64,000 nucleotides of DNA, from positions 1,512,583 through 1,576,582 of the forward strand of contig NZ_NSBU01000007.1 in the NCBI RefSeq assembly GCF_002285415.1. The letters run 5' to 3'. Of this stretch, positions 1-9,446 are shown in pieces (the first letter of the stretch is position 1; every line of letters starts with the position of its first letter). A model generated the notes under the pieces. That model saw only the letters and a program-made list of their open reading frames with translations, searched no databases and was not told where the DNA came from. The DNA comes from Actibacterium pelagium (GTDB lineage: Bacteria; Pseudomonadota; Alphaproteobacteria; Rhodobacterales; Rhodobacteraceae). The translations under genes were made by a program, and so were the position numbers.

Positions 1-642
1 TTGCCGGTCTCCGACCTGCAACATCCGCAACAAAGCAAGGATCAGCATCATAAGGATCGCGACCTGAGCCGTCGTCAGCATACCAAGCCGCGACAACGCG
101 TCTGACATCTCGTTTCGGTTGGCATCCGCCTTTGCCGCAAAAGCCTCCAACCCGGTAGAGGTAATCGCCAACATATAGGCGTGAGCGTCTTGTGTTTGGC
201 TCAAGAGCTCGGGCAGGTTTGCGATCAATTGATCATCAGGCCCTTCGATGAAGGCCATTGTGTCTTCAAAAAACCGTGTCAGCCGTGCCGCGTCTTTTTC
301 AAACCCGTTCGAAAAATGCAGCATCTGGAAATCGTTGGATTTCTTCAGCACATCCACCCGGTCGTAGAAATCGCTATAGCGCTGTCGCAGATTTTCCAGA
401 TCTGGCGACGTGTTTTCCAGCGCGTGATGGATGGCAAGTTCCAGTTCCAGAATTTGGATATCCGCCTGTGCAAGGATCCAATAACTGTTGTCGGTGATCC
501 GGGAATTGATATCTCGCGATTTTGCCCAGACCTCAAAGTACAACAAGACAATCGTGCCAACACAGATCACGAGCGCAAACATCACGGTTACCAGTCGGAA
601 CCAGCTCAGGATGCGCACAAAAGGTTTGGGCCGAAGGTTCAT
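1..642 (-). CDS. Sensor protein, N-terminal part (cut by window edge)
   Basis: This reading frame runs from an ATG at 642 off the left edge (214 codons visible), with a GGAGG-like site just upstream of the start. It has a short cytoplasmic head, a hydrophobic segment at about residues 16-36 (motif LVTVMFALVICVGTIVLLYF), a roughly 145-residue mostly helical extracytoplasmic region, and a second hydrophobic segment beginning near residue 193. That two-helix layout is typical of the input half of a membrane sensor histidine kinase. The catalytic domains would lie outside the window, so kinase identity is inferred. It is divergent from the LuxR-type response regulator at 875, which would be its natural partner. 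Confidence 0.6.
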   Translation of the reverse strand, partial: MNLRPKPFVRILSWFRLVTVMFALVICVGTIVLLYFEVWAKSRDINSRITDNSYWILAQADIQILELELAIHHALENTSPDLENLRQRYSDFYDRVDVLKKSNDFQMLHFSNGFEKDAARLTRFFEDTMAFIEGPDDQLIANLPELLSQTQDAHAYMLAITSTGLEAFAAKADANRNEMSDALSRLGMLTTAQVAILMMLILALLRMLQVGDRQ

Positions 643-874
643 CAGGGGCCTCCTTGGTTGAGCCGCATGATCACTGCTGGACCTCGGTTCGGTCAAGCCA
701 GCAATTGCCAACACCGAAACAGCCTGAACCAAATGGCCACGAGTGCCAGATTGGCTCATTTCCGCTCATCGATGCTGTATGACGATGACATGCCCGACGA
801 AGCGACGATTTCCCCTGTTCACAGCTTCGCAGCCGATGTTAAACTGTCGCCGTAAATTACCTGAAGGGAAGAGT

Positions 875-1474
875 ATGCGCGTTCTTGTGGCGGATGATCA
901 CGATCTTGTCCGCGATGCCTTGGTCGAATACCTGCAATCCAGCGGCTTTGACGATGTGCGCGCCGCAGCCAGTCTGACCGACGCTATGCGCGTCGTAGAA
1001 GACAGCGGCTCTTTCGACCTTGTGCTTCTGGACTACAACATGCCGGGCATGGACGGTCTTCAAGGTCTGCACCGGATGATCGAGGCCAATGAAAAGCGTC
1101 CTGTGGCGCTGCTGTCTGGCATCGCTCCGCGCAAGGTTATGAACGAAGCGATCGAGGCTGGGGCGGCTGGTTTTGTCCCGAAAACCTTGTCAGCCAAATC
1201 TTTGGTCAGCGCCGCGCGTTTCATGGCCGAAGGGGAAACCTTCATCCCGCTAGAGTACCACCAGACAGAGAACCACAACGCGCCAGAACTAAGCGAACGC
1301 GAAAAAGAGGTTCTGCGCGGCATCTGCAATGGCCAATCCAACAAGGAAATCGCCCGGGACCTAGAGCTTCAGGAAGTTACTGTGAAGCTGCACGTCAAGA
1401 CGCTTAGCCGTAAACTGAATGCGCGCAACCGGACACATGCGGCGATGATCGCGCGCGACCGGAACATGATTTAG
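875..1474 (+). CDS. LuxR/NarL-family two-component response regulator
   Basis: A 199-residue protein with an N-terminal receiver domain (opens MRVLVADDHDLVRDAL; acidic pair near the start, phospho-acceptor Asp in VLLDYNMPGMDG at about residue 53, Lys in FVPKTLS at about 103) and a C-terminal LuxR helix-turn-helix (LSEREKEVLRGICNGQSNKE, then EVTVKLHVKTLSRKL). The ATG at 875 is preceded by GAAGGGA; an upstream in-frame ATG at 743 would add 44 residues lacking domain character and is not preferred. It is divergent from the sensor gene at 642, consistent with a two-component pair; the signal is unknown. Its TAG stop overlaps the stop of the convergent aldehyde dehydrogenase gene by three bases. 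Confidence 0.88.
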   Translation: MRVLVADDHDLVRDALVEYLQSSGFDDVRAAASLTDAMRVVEDSGSFDLVLLDYNMPGMDGLQGLHRMIEANEKRPVALLSGIAPRKVMNEAIEAGAAGFVPKTLSAKSLVSAARFMAEGETFIPLEYHQTENHNAPELSEREKEVLRGICNGQSNKEIARDLELQEVTVKLHVKTLSRKLNARNRTHAAMIARDRNMI

Positions 1475-2910
1475 ACGCGGCGCGTGCCGCTGATCGACTT
1501 GATGTCCTGAAACGCGCGGATACCCCATAGGCCCGCCTCTCGCCCCCAGCCAGACTGCCCCCTGCCCCCAAATGGCGCGCCGCTTTCGCGGCTGGTTCCG
1601 TTGACCTGCACCATACCAACGCGCAGCGCCTGCGCGACGCGATCGGCGCGGGCTGCGTCGGCTGTCTGGATATAGGCAGCCAACCCGTATGGCGTTGCAT
1701 TGGCCAAAGCGACGGCGTCGCTTTCGGTGTCAAAAGGGGTCATGGTCAGCACCGGGCCGAAGACTTCTTCCCGGAACAGCGTCATCTCGGGGCGCACGTC
1801 AGCGAATACCGTAGGCCGTGCAAAATAACCTGTCTCAAACCCCGGCATGCGCCCCGGCCCACCTGTAATCAACCGTGCGCCTTCTGTCTGACCAGTCTCG
1901 ATCAGGCCCTGCACCCGTTCAAACTGTGATGCATTTACAAGTGGTCCGATATGGGGTCCGGGCTGGTCAGGCAGTCCAACCTGCGTGGCTTCAGCCTCGG
2001 CCCGAGCCAGCTCCACAGCTTGGTCATAAATCTCACGTGCAACAAACATGCGCGAGGCCGCGTTGCAGGACTGACCTGCATTTCGGAAGCAATGAGCCAT
2101 GCCCTGGCGAATGGCCAAGGGAAGATCACAATCCTTAAACAGAATATTCGGGGATTTACCCCCAAGTTCCAGCGTCGTCCGCACCAGCCCTTCGGCAGCC
2201 TCAGCTGCGATCTGGCGTCCCGCGCGGGTAGAGCCGGTAAAGGACACCACGTCGACACCCGGCTCTGTCACCAGCATACGCCCGGTATCACGGTCGCCGA
2301 TCAGCAAATTGAATACCCCGGCAGGCACCCCCGCCTCATGCACGGCTTCAGTCAGCAACACAGCCGTTTTGGTGGAATATTCGGAAGGCTTCAGCACCAT
2401 AGTGCACCCCGCTGCCAAAGCCGCGGCGAGTTTCAGCACCACTTGGCTTAAGGGCCAGTTCCAGGGGGTGATCAGTGCGGCAACACCCAATGGGTCATAT
2501 CTTACGCGGTGATATGGGTCGCTGGTCAAAGGCTGATCAGACGGTGCCGTCTTCAAGGCCGAAATGGTCGCATCCAGATGAACCATTGCCGCATCGACCT
2601 GCCCGCTGCGGGCAAAGTCGATCGGTGTGCCGATCTCGGCGCTGATGGTCTGGGCGAACTGCTCTGCCCGGTTTTGCATCGCCTGTTTCAATCGCGTGAG
2701 AAGCGCCAGCCGCTCATCGCGCGAGACCATGTTCCATCCGCCGTCAAAGGCTGCGCGTGCGGCTTGAACCGCTTCCGTGACCTGAGCGGCTTGGGCCGAG
2801 ACAAGTACGCCGCTTGGACGCTCTGTCGCAGGATCGAACGGGGTCAGCTCTGGCCCTGTCACGCGTTGCCACGCGCCGTTGATATAGATCTGGTCCAGCC
2901 TGCCCGACAT
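1471..2910 (-). CDS. NAD(P)-dependent aldehyde dehydrogenase
   Basis: A 479-residue protein of normal aldehyde dehydrogenase length. Visible landmarks are the cofactor-binding stretch ITPWNWPLSQVVLKLAAAL, KPSEYS, the FTGSTRAG nucleotide loop, the catalytic Glu in TLELGGKSPN, the catalytic Cys in NAGQSCNAASRM, and EEVFGPVL. The start has a purine-rich site (AAGGACGGGG) just upstream. It is the last gene of the run that begins with the branched-chain oxoacid dehydrogenase genes, 89 bp after leucine dehydrogenase, so oxidation of an aldehyde formed during branched-chain or related amino acid breakdown is a reasonable guess. The substrate cannot be told from sequence. Confidence 0.85.
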   Translation of the reverse strand: MSGRLDQIYINGAWQRVTGPELTPFDPATERPSGVLVSAQAAQVTEAVQAARAAFDGGWNMVSRDERLALLTRLKQAMQNRAEQFAQTISAEIGTPIDFARSGQVDAAMVHLDATISALKTAPSDQPLTSDPYHRVRYDPLGVAALITPWNWPLSQVVLKLAAALAAGCTMVLKPSEYSTKTAVLLTEAVHEAGVPAGVFNLLIGDRDTGRMLVTEPGVDVVSFTGSTRAGRQIAAEAAEGLVRTTLELGGKSPNILFKDCDLPLAIRQGMAHCFRNAGQSCNAASRMFVAREIYDQAVELARAEAEATQVGLPDQPGPHIGPLVNASQFERVQGLIETGQTEGARLITGGPGRMPGFETGYFARPTVFADVRPEMTLFREEVFGPVLTMTPFDTESDAVALANATPYGLAAYIQTADAARADRVAQALRVGMVQVNGTSRESGAPFGGRGQSGWGREAGLWGIRAFQDIKSISGTRRV

Positions 2911-2999
2911 CGGCCCCGTCCTTTTCGCTTACAGGGCATTTGCCGCAAAAGCAGAGGCAGTGACAAGCTCTTATCAGAAAGCGATCTGCTCGGGCGGCC

Positions 3000-4073
3000 T
3001 TAGGTGCCGTTGCGCTCTTTACTGGGGCCCTGCCGAGCCTCGTGCAAAATCGCCTCTACCATCTGGTCCGCCGCATCGACCGGAGAAATGGATTTCTGCT
3101 GCGCAAAGGCAAGTAAAGAGCTGAACTTCTCTGCCGCGGTGTCGAGCTTGCGCAAAGTCCAATCCAGATCCGTAACCTTCAACGCCTCGCGCGCCACGCT
3201 TAACAACCCTCCGGAATTCACAACGTAATCCGGGCAATACAGCATCCCACGCGCTGCCAGCCGGTCGGCATCCGCATCAACCGCCAGCTGGTTGTTGGCC
3301 GAGCCGCAGACAATCGCTGCGGAAATCTCTGGGATCGTTTCGGCGTTCAGCGTTCCCCCCAACGCGCACGGGGCAAAGATTTCGGCTTCGGCCCGATGGA
3401 TTGCCTGTGGGTCTGCGATCTCTGCACCCAAAGTACCCGCGGCCCAGCCTGTGGCTTCGGCGTTGATATCGGCCACGATCAGTTGGGCCCCGGCCTGATG
3501 CAGCCTTTCGGCCAAAGAGCGTCCGACATGACCAAGCCCCTGAACCGCGACACGCCGTCCAATCAAATCCGAGGCCCCAAACACCTGAAGCAGTGCAGAT
3601 TTCATGCAGCGAAACACCAGCTCTGCCGTGTAGGGGGACGGATCGCCACTGGCCAAAGGACCATCCGGCAAACCAGTCATATAAGAGGTTTCCTGCGCCG
3701 CGATCATCATATCCGCAGGCGACATCCCTACGTCTTCGGCAGAGATATACCGCCCGCCCAAAGCCTCGACGAAGCGCCCGAAGGCACGCATCTTCTCTGG
3801 TGTCTTTTCTGTATGCGGATCCCCCATGATCACCGCTTTACCGCCACCAAAGGGCACACCGACCAAGGCCGCTTTTGCGGTCATTCCTGCCGACAATCGC
3901 AACACATCTGCAAGGGCATCGGCGGCGCTGTCGTATTTCCACATCCGACAGCCGCCAAGCGAAGGACCAAGCGTCGTGTCATGGACAGCAATAAACGCCT
4001 GCAATCCACTTTCCGGATCGTTACAGGACATGACAGTTTCATGGGTCGGCGTCGAAATTTGCTCAATCTTCAT
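3000..4073 (-). CDS. ldh: Leucine dehydrogenase (Glu/Leu/Phe/Val dehydrogenase family)
   Basis: A 357-residue amino acid dehydrogenase that would oxidatively deaminate leucine, valine and isoleucine to 2-oxoacids with NAD. The N-terminal half has the glycine-rich substrate motif LGPSLGGCRMW, a Lys in GMTAKAAL (residue 67) and the catalytic Lys in GVPFGGGKAV (residue 79); the C-terminal half carries a Rossmann motif VAVQGLGHVGRSLAERL. An excellent ribosome site (GGAGGATCCC) precedes the ATG at 4073. It lies 15 bp after the E2 gene, so the product of deamination is fed straight to the dehydrogenase complex encoded upstream. Leucine dehydrogenase fits better than phenylalanine dehydrogenase because of these neighbours. 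Confidence 0.88.
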   Translation of the reverse strand: MKIEQISTPTHETVMSCNDPESGLQAFIAVHDTTLGPSLGGCRMWKYDSAADALADVLRLSAGMTAKAALVGVPFGGGKAVIMGDPHTEKTPEKMRAFGRFVEALGGRYISAEDVGMSPADMMIAAQETSYMTGLPDGPLASGDPSPYTAELVFRCMKSALLQVFGASDLIGRRVAVQGLGHVGRSLAERLHQAGAQLIVADINAEATGWAAGTLGAEIADPQAIHRAEAEIFAPCALGGTLNAETIPEISAAIVCGSANNQLAVDADADRLAARGMLYCPDYVVNSGGLLSVAREALKVTDLDWTLRKLDTAAEKFSSLLAFAQQKSISPVDAADQMVEAILHEARQGPSKERNGT

Positions 4074-4088
4074 GGGATCCTCCGCTCC

Positions 4089-5318
4089 TCAGGCCTCTTC
4101 CGATTGGGTAAATAACAAAGCGGGCGTCTCCAGCACCTGCTTCAGTCGCGCAATGAATTGCGCCGCGTCCCAGCCATCAATGATCCGGTGATCGAAACTG
4201 GCCGAGACATTCATGACCTCACGCGGGACGAACTGCTGACCATCCCAAAGCGGTCGCATCTGTTTGCGGTTCACCCCCAGAATGGCCACCTCTGGGTGGT
4301 TGATGATCGGCGTGGTCGCAATCGCCCCCAAGGGACCGAGCGAGGTGATCGTAATGGTAGATCCCGACAGGTCTTCGCGCGACAGCGTCCCATCCCTTGC
4401 ACCATCTGCCAGCCGCTTGATCTCGGCAGCGATGGTCCAGACTGATGCCGCTTGCGCATTCCGCATCACTGGCACCAAAAGTCCGTTGTCGGTTTGGGTG
4501 GCGATACCGATGTGCATTCCGGCGTGCTGTTCCAGAACACCGGCGTCGTCATCGTAGCGCGAGTTGACCTCTGGCACGACCGCACGCGCCCGATCCATGG
4601 CACGGATTAAAAACGGCAGTAGCGTCAGCTTGGGGCGATCCTTTCGGTCACCGTTCATCTGGGCCCGCAGACGCTCTAACTCTGTGACGTCGACCTCTTC
4701 GACAATGGTGATCGCCGGGATCGAAGCATGGGACCGCGCCATCTGTTCTGCGATCTTGCGGCGCATACCGATGATCTTGGTTGTGGTCACCCGATCCTGC
4801 ACAGGCGCTGGCCGGGACGTACCACCAGCCAGAAACCGATCTAGGTCATTGTGGCTGACCAGACCTTCGGGTCCGGTGCCTGCAACAGTCGACAGATCGA
4901 CCCCCAGCTCTGCGGCGCGTTTGCGCACCGCTGGTGCGGCAAGCGCCTTGCCCTGATCGACCTTGGGCAAGGCGACCTCCGCAGTTGGTTGCGGCACCTC
5001 ATTAACAGCGTCTTCTTCAGCTATCTCTTCAGGTTCGGGGGCCGAGGCCGTCTGTGCAGGCTCTTCCTGCGCATTATCCATCACGTCGATCTTCACCAGC
5101 GGAGCACCGACAGCCAGAACATCACCCTCTTCGCCCGCCAACCAGGTCACCTTGCCGGACACACTGGACGGTATCTCGACGGCGGCTTTGTCGGTCAGCA
5201 CGGTTACAAGCGGGTCATCTTCGCGGATCATATCCCCAACCGAGACCATCCATTCCGAGATCTCGGATTCCGCAATGCCTTCACCGATATCGGGCAGCTT
5301 GATCGTTGTTTCTGCCAT
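4089..5318 (-). CDS. bkdB: Branched-chain 2-oxoacid dehydrogenase E2, dihydrolipoyl acyltransferase
   Basis: A 409-residue E2 subunit. It has one N-terminal lipoyl domain (MAETTIKLPDIGEGIAE; lipoyl Lys44 in VLTDKAAVEIP), an acidic and Pro/Ala-rich linker, a peripheral-subunit-binding domain (AAPAVRKRAAELGVDL, then GTGPEGLV), and the catalytic acyltransferase domain ending with the active-site motif SFDHRIIDGWDA. The ATG at 5318 comes one base after the E1 beta stop, showing tight coupling; a longer in-frame reading to 5486 runs back into E1 beta and is rejected. It transfers branched acyl groups to CoA in the core of the cytoplasmic complex. No E3 gene lies in this operon. Confidence 0.93.
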   Translation of the reverse strand: MAETTIKLPDIGEGIAESEISEWMVSVGDMIREDDPLVTVLTDKAAVEIPSSVSGKVTWLAGEEGDVLAVGAPLVKIDVMDNAQEEPAQTASAPEPEEIAEEDAVNEVPQPTAEVALPKVDQGKALAAPAVRKRAAELGVDLSTVAGTGPEGLVSHNDLDRFLAGGTSRPAPVQDRVTTTKIIGMRRKIAEQMARSHASIPAITIVEEVDVTELERLRAQMNGDRKDRPKLTLLPFLIRAMDRARAVVPEVNSRYDDDAGVLEQHAGMHIGIATQTDNGLLVPVMRNAQAASVWTIAAEIKRLADGARDGTLSREDLSGSTITITSLGPLGAIATTPIINHPEVAILGVNRKQMRPLWDGQQFVPREVMNVSASFDHRIIDGWDAAQFIARLKQVLETPALLFTQSEEA

Positions 5319-5319
5319 C

Positions 5320-6333
5320 TTATGCCTCCAGCGTTTCAAGCAATGCTTGTCCCAGCCGAGCAGGGCCGGGGAAATAGTACCACTCTTGCGCATGAGGATA
5401 GGGAACGTCCCAGCCCGCGACGCGGCGCACCGGTGCCTCAAGATGGTAAAAACACTCTTTCTGGATGCGCGCAGCGAGTTCGGCACCGAAGCCGCTGGTC
5501 AGCGTCGCTTCATGTGCAACCACGCAACGGCCTGTCTTGCGCACCGAGGCCTCGATGGTTTCCAGATCCAGCGGTAACAAAGACCGCAGGTCGATGATCT
5601 CGGCATCAACGCCCTGCTCTTCTGCGGCGGCCAAGGCCACATGCACCATCGTGCCGTAGGTCAGAACGGTCACGTCTGCGCCTTCGCGCCGGACGGCCGC
5701 CTTGCCAAGCGGCACGGTATAATACCCCTCGGGCACCTCACCCAAGGGGTGACCCTTCCAGGTCTTCGCCTCGGCCTCGTGGTGACCGTCAAAGGGTCCG
5801 TGATACAGGCGCTTGGGCTCTAAGAAGATCACCGGATCAGGATCTTCGATCGCGGCGATCAGCATGCCCTTCACGTCATACGGGTTCGAAGGCAAAACCG
5901 TCTTCAACCCGGACACATGGGTGAACAGCGCCTCAGGGCTTTGGCTATGGGTCTCACCACCGAAAATACCACCGCCCGTTGGCATTCGGATCACCATCGG
6001 ACAGGTGAAATCCCCGTTCGAACGATACCGGATGCGCGACGCCTCTTGCGATATCTGGTCAAAGGCGGGGTACATATAGTCAGCGAACTGAATTTCGATA
6101 CAGGGACGCAGGCCATAGGCCGCCATCCCAATCGCCGTACCAACGATCCCGCTTTCATTGATCGGCGTATCGAAGCACCGTAGTTTACCGTGCTTTTCCT
6201 GCAGGCCTTGCGTACAGCGAAACACGCCACCGAAATAGCCAACATCCTCGCCAAAAACGATCACGCGGTCGTCCTTGGTCATCACCACATCCAGCGCGTC
6301 GCGGATGGCCTCTACCATCGACATGTTGGTCAT
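5320..6333 (-). CDS. bkdA2: Branched-chain 2-oxoacid dehydrogenase E1 beta subunit
   Basis: A 337-residue transketolase-type pyrimidine-binding subunit with the E1 beta landmarks VFGEDVGYFGGVFR, FDTPINESGIVGTAIGMA, IEIQFADYMYPAFDQI and the C-terminal YDVKGML/VLTYG regions. It pairs with the E1 alpha subunit to form the alpha2-beta2 decarboxylase that uses thiamine diphosphate to act on 2-oxoisocaproate, 2-oxoisovalerate and 2-oxo-3-methylvalerate. Its ATG overlaps the E1 alpha stop by four bases (6330-6333) and its stop is one base from the E2 start, so alpha, beta and E2 are translated as a coupled set. A pyruvate dehydrogenase beta subunit would look similar; the leucine dehydrogenase next door favours the branched-chain complex. 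Confidence 0.93.
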   Translation of the reverse strand: MTNMSMVEAIRDALDVVMTKDDRVIVFGEDVGYFGGVFRCTQGLQEKHGKLRCFDTPINESGIVGTAIGMAAYGLRPCIEIQFADYMYPAFDQISQEASRIRYRSNGDFTCPMVIRMPTGGGIFGGETHSQSPEALFTHVSGLKTVLPSNPYDVKGMLIAAIEDPDPVIFLEPKRLYHGPFDGHHEAEAKTWKGHPLGEVPEGYYTVPLGKAAVRREGADVTVLTYGTMVHVALAAAEEQGVDAEIIDLRSLLPLDLETIEASVRKTGRCVVAHEATLTSGFGAELAARIQKECFYHLEAPVRRVAGWDVPYPHAQEWYYFPGPARLGQALLETLEA

Positions 6334-7568
6334 AGGGACTGCTCCGCTGCTTCTTTCTGGCGCTTAAGGTGCGAGGGCATCTCTGCATAGAGCCCCTCGA
6401 ATATGCTGCTGCGTTCAGCAAACGGGCCACTGTTCAAAGTGCCGTTTTTCTCGGCCGCCTTCTGGGCTGTCACGACCATGTCGGTGATTTCAGCTTCTGT
6501 CTGCTTGTGCCGCTCGTCCGACCAGATGCCGCGCTTGATCAGGTGCAGCTTCAGACGCTCAATCGGGTCCCCCAAGGGCCAGGCATCGGATTCTGCCTTT
6601 GGGCGATAGGCCTCGGGATTGTCCGAGGTCGAATGCCCGCCGGCACGATAGGTCACATGTTCCAGCAATGTTGGGCCAAGCCCCTGACGCGCCCGCTCGA
6701 CCGCCCATTTCGACACCGCGTGCACTGCCAGAAAGTCATTGCCGTCCACCCGAAGCGAGGCCATTCCAAACCCCAATCCACGTGCCGCAAAGGTCCCGGA
6801 CTCGCCCTTCGCTATGCCTTGGAAGGTCGAAATGGCCCATTGGTTGTTGACAATGTTCAGAACCACCGGCGGCTTATACGTTGAGGCAAAAACCATCGCC
6901 GAATGGAAATCGGACTCGGCTGTCGAACCATCGCCAATCCACCCCGCCGCGATCTTGTCAGAGCCATCAATCGCCGCCGCCATAGCCCAGCCGACCGCCT
7001 GTACAAACTGCGTGCCAAGGTTGCCCGAGACTGTGAAGAACCCATAGTCTTTCGCCGAATAGAGAACCGGAAGCTGCCGTCCGGCCAGCGGGTCTTTCTG
7101 GTTCGAGAAGATCTGGTTCATCATCGTTTCCAGCGGGTAGTCCTGCGCGACCAACAGCCCTGCATTCCGATAGGTCGGGAAGTTCATGTCACCGGGCGAC
7201 AGGGCGCGCTGAAACGCGGTGGTGACCGCCTCTTCGCCGGTTTGAGCGATATAGAACGATGTCTTGCCTTGCCGCTGCGCCGCGGTCATCCGTTTGTCCA
7301 GCACGCGCAGCGTCATCATGTGGCGCAGACCGGCGATCATCTCGTCCTCGGTCAAAAGATTGGCCCAGGGGCCCACAGCTTCGCCATCGCGGGTAAGAAT
7401 GCGGATGATCGAGAAGGCATGATTGCGCAGCAAGCGCGGCTCGACATCCAAAGGCGGCAGGGACACGGCCCCGGCCTCGGGTATTTTCACGTTTGAATAA
7501 TCTGGAACGTCACCGGGGCGAAATTCTGGCTCGGGAATTGTTATTCGCGCCTTGGCGGGGTTAGGCAT
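6330..7568 (-). CDS. bkdA1: Branched-chain 2-oxoacid dehydrogenase E1 alpha subunit
   Basis: A 412-residue E1 alpha subunit. The thiamine diphosphate motif is present: it starts at GWIGDGSTAESDFHSAM and closes with VNNQWAIST. The phosphorylation-loop-like segment YRAGGHSTSDNPEAYRP is typical of branched-chain rather than pyruvate E1 alpha, and the N-terminal extension before EAVGPWANLL also suits the bacterial BkdA1 type. The start has a strong site (GGGAGGAATAAG). It is the first gene of the minus-strand operon bkdA1-bkdA2-bkdB-leucine dehydrogenase-aldehyde dehydrogenase and is divergent from the Lrp-type regulator, the classic arrangement for bkd control. Confidence 0.93.
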   Translation of the reverse strand: MPNPAKARITIPEPEFRPGDVPDYSNVKIPEAGAVSLPPLDVEPRLLRNHAFSIIRILTRDGEAVGPWANLLTEDEMIAGLRHMMTLRVLDKRMTAAQRQGKTSFYIAQTGEEAVTTAFQRALSPGDMNFPTYRNAGLLVAQDYPLETMMNQIFSNQKDPLAGRQLPVLYSAKDYGFFTVSGNLGTQFVQAVGWAMAAAIDGSDKIAAGWIGDGSTAESDFHSAMVFASTYKPPVVLNIVNNQWAISTFQGIAKGESGTFAARGLGFGMASLRVDGNDFLAVHAVSKWAVERARQGLGPTLLEHVTYRAGGHSTSDNPEAYRPKAESDAWPLGDPIERLKLHLIKRGIWSDERHKQTEAEITDMVVTAQKAAEKNGTLNSGPFAERSSIFEGLYAEMPSHLKRQKEAAEQSL

Positions 7569-7704
7569 CTTATTCCTCCCAAAGAAAACCTATTCCCTTC
7601 AGAATAGCGCGATATCCGGAGTGATATTTCCCAAAGACTCTTCCGAATTCCCCCAATACATTCTAAATTGACTACAGATGGTTTCATTTGAAGCGAGATT
7701 GACC
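7569..7704. promoter_or_regulatory. Divergent bkd / Lrp-regulator intergenic region
   Basis: A 136-bp AT-rich spacer between two divergent genes. It holds the ribosome site of bkdA1 and a closely repeated GATAT (in GCGATATCCGGAGTGATAT, about 7608-7626). Lrp/AsnC proteins commonly bind repeated AT-rich sites in such spacers, so this is the probable operator for both directions. No promoter boxes could be assigned with confidence. Confidence 0.4.
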
Positions 7705-8166
7705 ATGGACGACATCGACCGCCGCATTCTGAGCGTTCTGATCCGAGACGGGCGAATCCCGATCGTAGAGCTGGCGGAAGAGGTTGGCCTGTCCCCCACA
7801 CCCTGCCGCAAGCGCATCGCCCAGATGGAAGACGCAGGTGTCATTTCTCGCTACAGCGCGATCATCGATCCCGAACAGGCTGGTTATCCGATCACAACCT
7901 TCGTGTCGGTCGAACTCGAACGGCAGCAGGCCGAAGGGCTGGCCGAATTCGAACGCAAAGTGATGGATTTCGAAGAGGTCGTGCAGGGGTTCCTGATGAC
8001 CGGCAGTCAGGACTTCCTGCTGCGGGTCGTGGTCGAAGACCTGCACGCCTATGAGCGGTTTTTGCAGGACAAACTGACACGCGTTCCGGGCATCCGTTCC
8101 GTCAGATCCCGGTTTGCTCTGCGCCAGTTCGTGTCGCGCAACCGCCTGCCCGCCAGCCAAGGCTGA
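7705..8166 (+). CDS. bkdR: Lrp/AsnC-family regulator, probable bkd activator
   Basis: A 153-residue protein with an N-terminal winged helix-turn-helix (MDDIDRRILSVLIRDGRIP, then LAEEVGLSPTPCRKRIAQME) and a C-terminal ligand-binding RAM domain (QDFLLRVVVEDLHAYERFL). I prefer the ATG at 7705 over that at 7678 because it fits the family N terminus; the longer form would add nine residues. It is divergent from the branched-chain dehydrogenase operon, the position of the leucine-responsive BkdR activators of Pseudomonas and Rhizobium relatives. Regulation of that operon by branched-chain amino acids is inferred from position, not shown by sequence. Confidence 0.82.
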   Translation: MDDIDRRILSVLIRDGRIPIVELAEEVGLSPTPCRKRIAQMEDAGVISRYSAIIDPEQAGYPITTFVSVELERQQAEGLAEFERKVMDFEEVVQGFLMTGSQDFLLRVVVEDLHAYERFLQDKLTRVPGIRSVRSRFALRQFVSRNRLPASQG

Positions 8167-8178
8167 CGGACGGCAGGT

Positions 8179-8805
8179 TTAGGCAGCGGAAATCGAAAGA
8201 CCGCCAATCTCGGAAATCAGATCGACCACTTTATCGACGCCCTTACGGTGGCGCAGGCTGGCGAAAACAAAGGGGCGGTGCTGGCGCATACGGGTGGCGT
8301 CGCGTTCCATCACCTCTAGGCTGGCACCGACATAAGGCGCAAGGTCAGTTTTGTTGATCACAAGAATGTCGGACTTGGTGATCGCAGGGCCACCCTTGCG
8401 CGGGATCTCTTCACCTGCTGCCGTGTCAATCACATAGATCGTCAAATCCGCCAATTCAGGGCTAAAGGTAGCGGACAGGTTGTCGCCACCGCTTTCGATC
8501 AAGACAACCTCAACATCGGGGTGGCGCTGGCGCATCTCGGCGACGGCGGCCAGATTGATAGAGGCATCCTCGCGAATGGCGGTATGCGGGCAGCCACCGG
8601 TTTCGACGCCAATGATCCGGTCCAGCGGAAGGACCTGCTGGCGCATCAGTTCTTCGGCGTCCTCTTGCGTGTAGATGTCGTTGGTGATGACACCGACGGA
8701 CAGCTTGTCACGCAAAGCCTCGCACAGGCTGGCCGTGAGGGTGGTTTTACCCGCACCAACGGGGCCACCGATGCCAATACGAAGCGGGCCATTCGTGCTC
8801 GTCAT
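8179..8805 (-). CDS. ureG: Urease accessory GTPase UreG
   Basis: A 208-residue SIMIBI-class GTPase that powers nickel delivery and lysine carbamylation of urease. The P-loop [12 protein letters not shown] lies at residues 13-24, followed by [17 protein letters not shown], the CPH nickel motif in [16 protein letters not shown], the [15 protein letters not shown] switch region, and the guanine-specificity motif VINKTDL. Length is normal for the family. Its ATG overlaps the ureF stop by four bases. It is the last gene of the minus-strand urease operon and ends 12 bp from the convergent Lrp gene, with no clear terminator between them. Confidence 0.96.
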   Translation of the reverse strand: MTSTNGPLRIGIGGPVGAGKTTLTASLCEALRDKLSVGVITNDIYTQEDAEELMRQQVLPLDRIIGVETGGCPHTAIREDASINLAAVAEMRQRHPDVEVVLIESGGDNLSATFSPELADLTIYVIDTAAGEEIPRKGGPAITKSDILVINKTDLAPYVGASLEVMERDATRMRQHRPFVFASLRHRKGVDKVVDLISEIGGLSISAA

Positions 8806-9446
8806 GTTCGGAATATCCTTGAGTATTGCAGTTCGTGTTTCATCGAGGCGATATCGGCCAGAAAGGCGGTAGAGCTCAGATCATCCAGTGTTGCTCCCAT
8901 CGCTTTCTTCGCGATTTCGCTGCACATCGGGGTCAGGTCGCGGATCAGGCGCTGCCCGTCCGTTTGCCCTAATGGAACCAGCCGCATGGCCACCGCCGCA
9001 AGGTTCGCCAGAAAAGCCTGCAGATACATCTGCATGGTCAGTTGCACGGGCAAATCCGCCAGCCTTGCGGCACGCCCAACGGCGACTGGATAGGAAAGGC
9101 CCTTCAGACGCGCGCCAAGAAGCTCTCCGGTAATCTCGCAGAAAGCCGCCCCCTGCAGGTCGGCCTCTTTCAACCGTTCGCGCGAGGGGGCAAAGGCGCG
9201 GCATTCTTCGTCCAACTCGGCCAATGCGTCGCCATCAGCTTCGAAAGCGGCCGACATAAACAAGGCATCGTTCCAACCCGTTCCGTGACTTAGAACATCC
9301 GCGACCCATTGCTTGGCAGTTGAAAAATCGCGAACATCACCCGCCTCGATGCCCCATTCCAGCCCGTGCGAATACGCATAGGCCCCGACCGGATACCCCG
9401 GAGAGAACCATTGAGTCAGGGTCAGGATTTGCGCGTCAGTGGGCAT
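8802..9446 (-). CDS. ureF: Urease accessory protein UreF
   Basis: A 214-residue helical UreF protein; it starts [20 protein letters not shown] and contains [16 protein letters not shown], the conserved opening of the family. UreF bridges UreD (UreH) and UreG in the apo-urease activation complex and gates GTP hydrolysis. The ATG at 9446 gives the family-like N terminus; the longer frame to 9551 runs through ureE in another frame and is rejected. It overlaps the ureE 3' end by 11 bp and ureG by four, so ureE-F-G are translationally linked. Confidence 0.9.
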   Translation of the reverse strand: MPTDAQILTLTQWFSPGYPVGAYAYSHGLEWGIEAGDVRDFSTAKQWVADVLSHGTGWNDALFMSAAFEADGDALAELDEECRAFAPSRERLKEADLQGAAFCEITGELLGARLKGLSYPVAVGRAARLADLPVQLTMQMYLQAFLANLAAVAMRLVPLGQTDGQRLIRDLTPMCSEIAKKAMGATLDDLSSTAFLADIASMKHELQYSRIFRT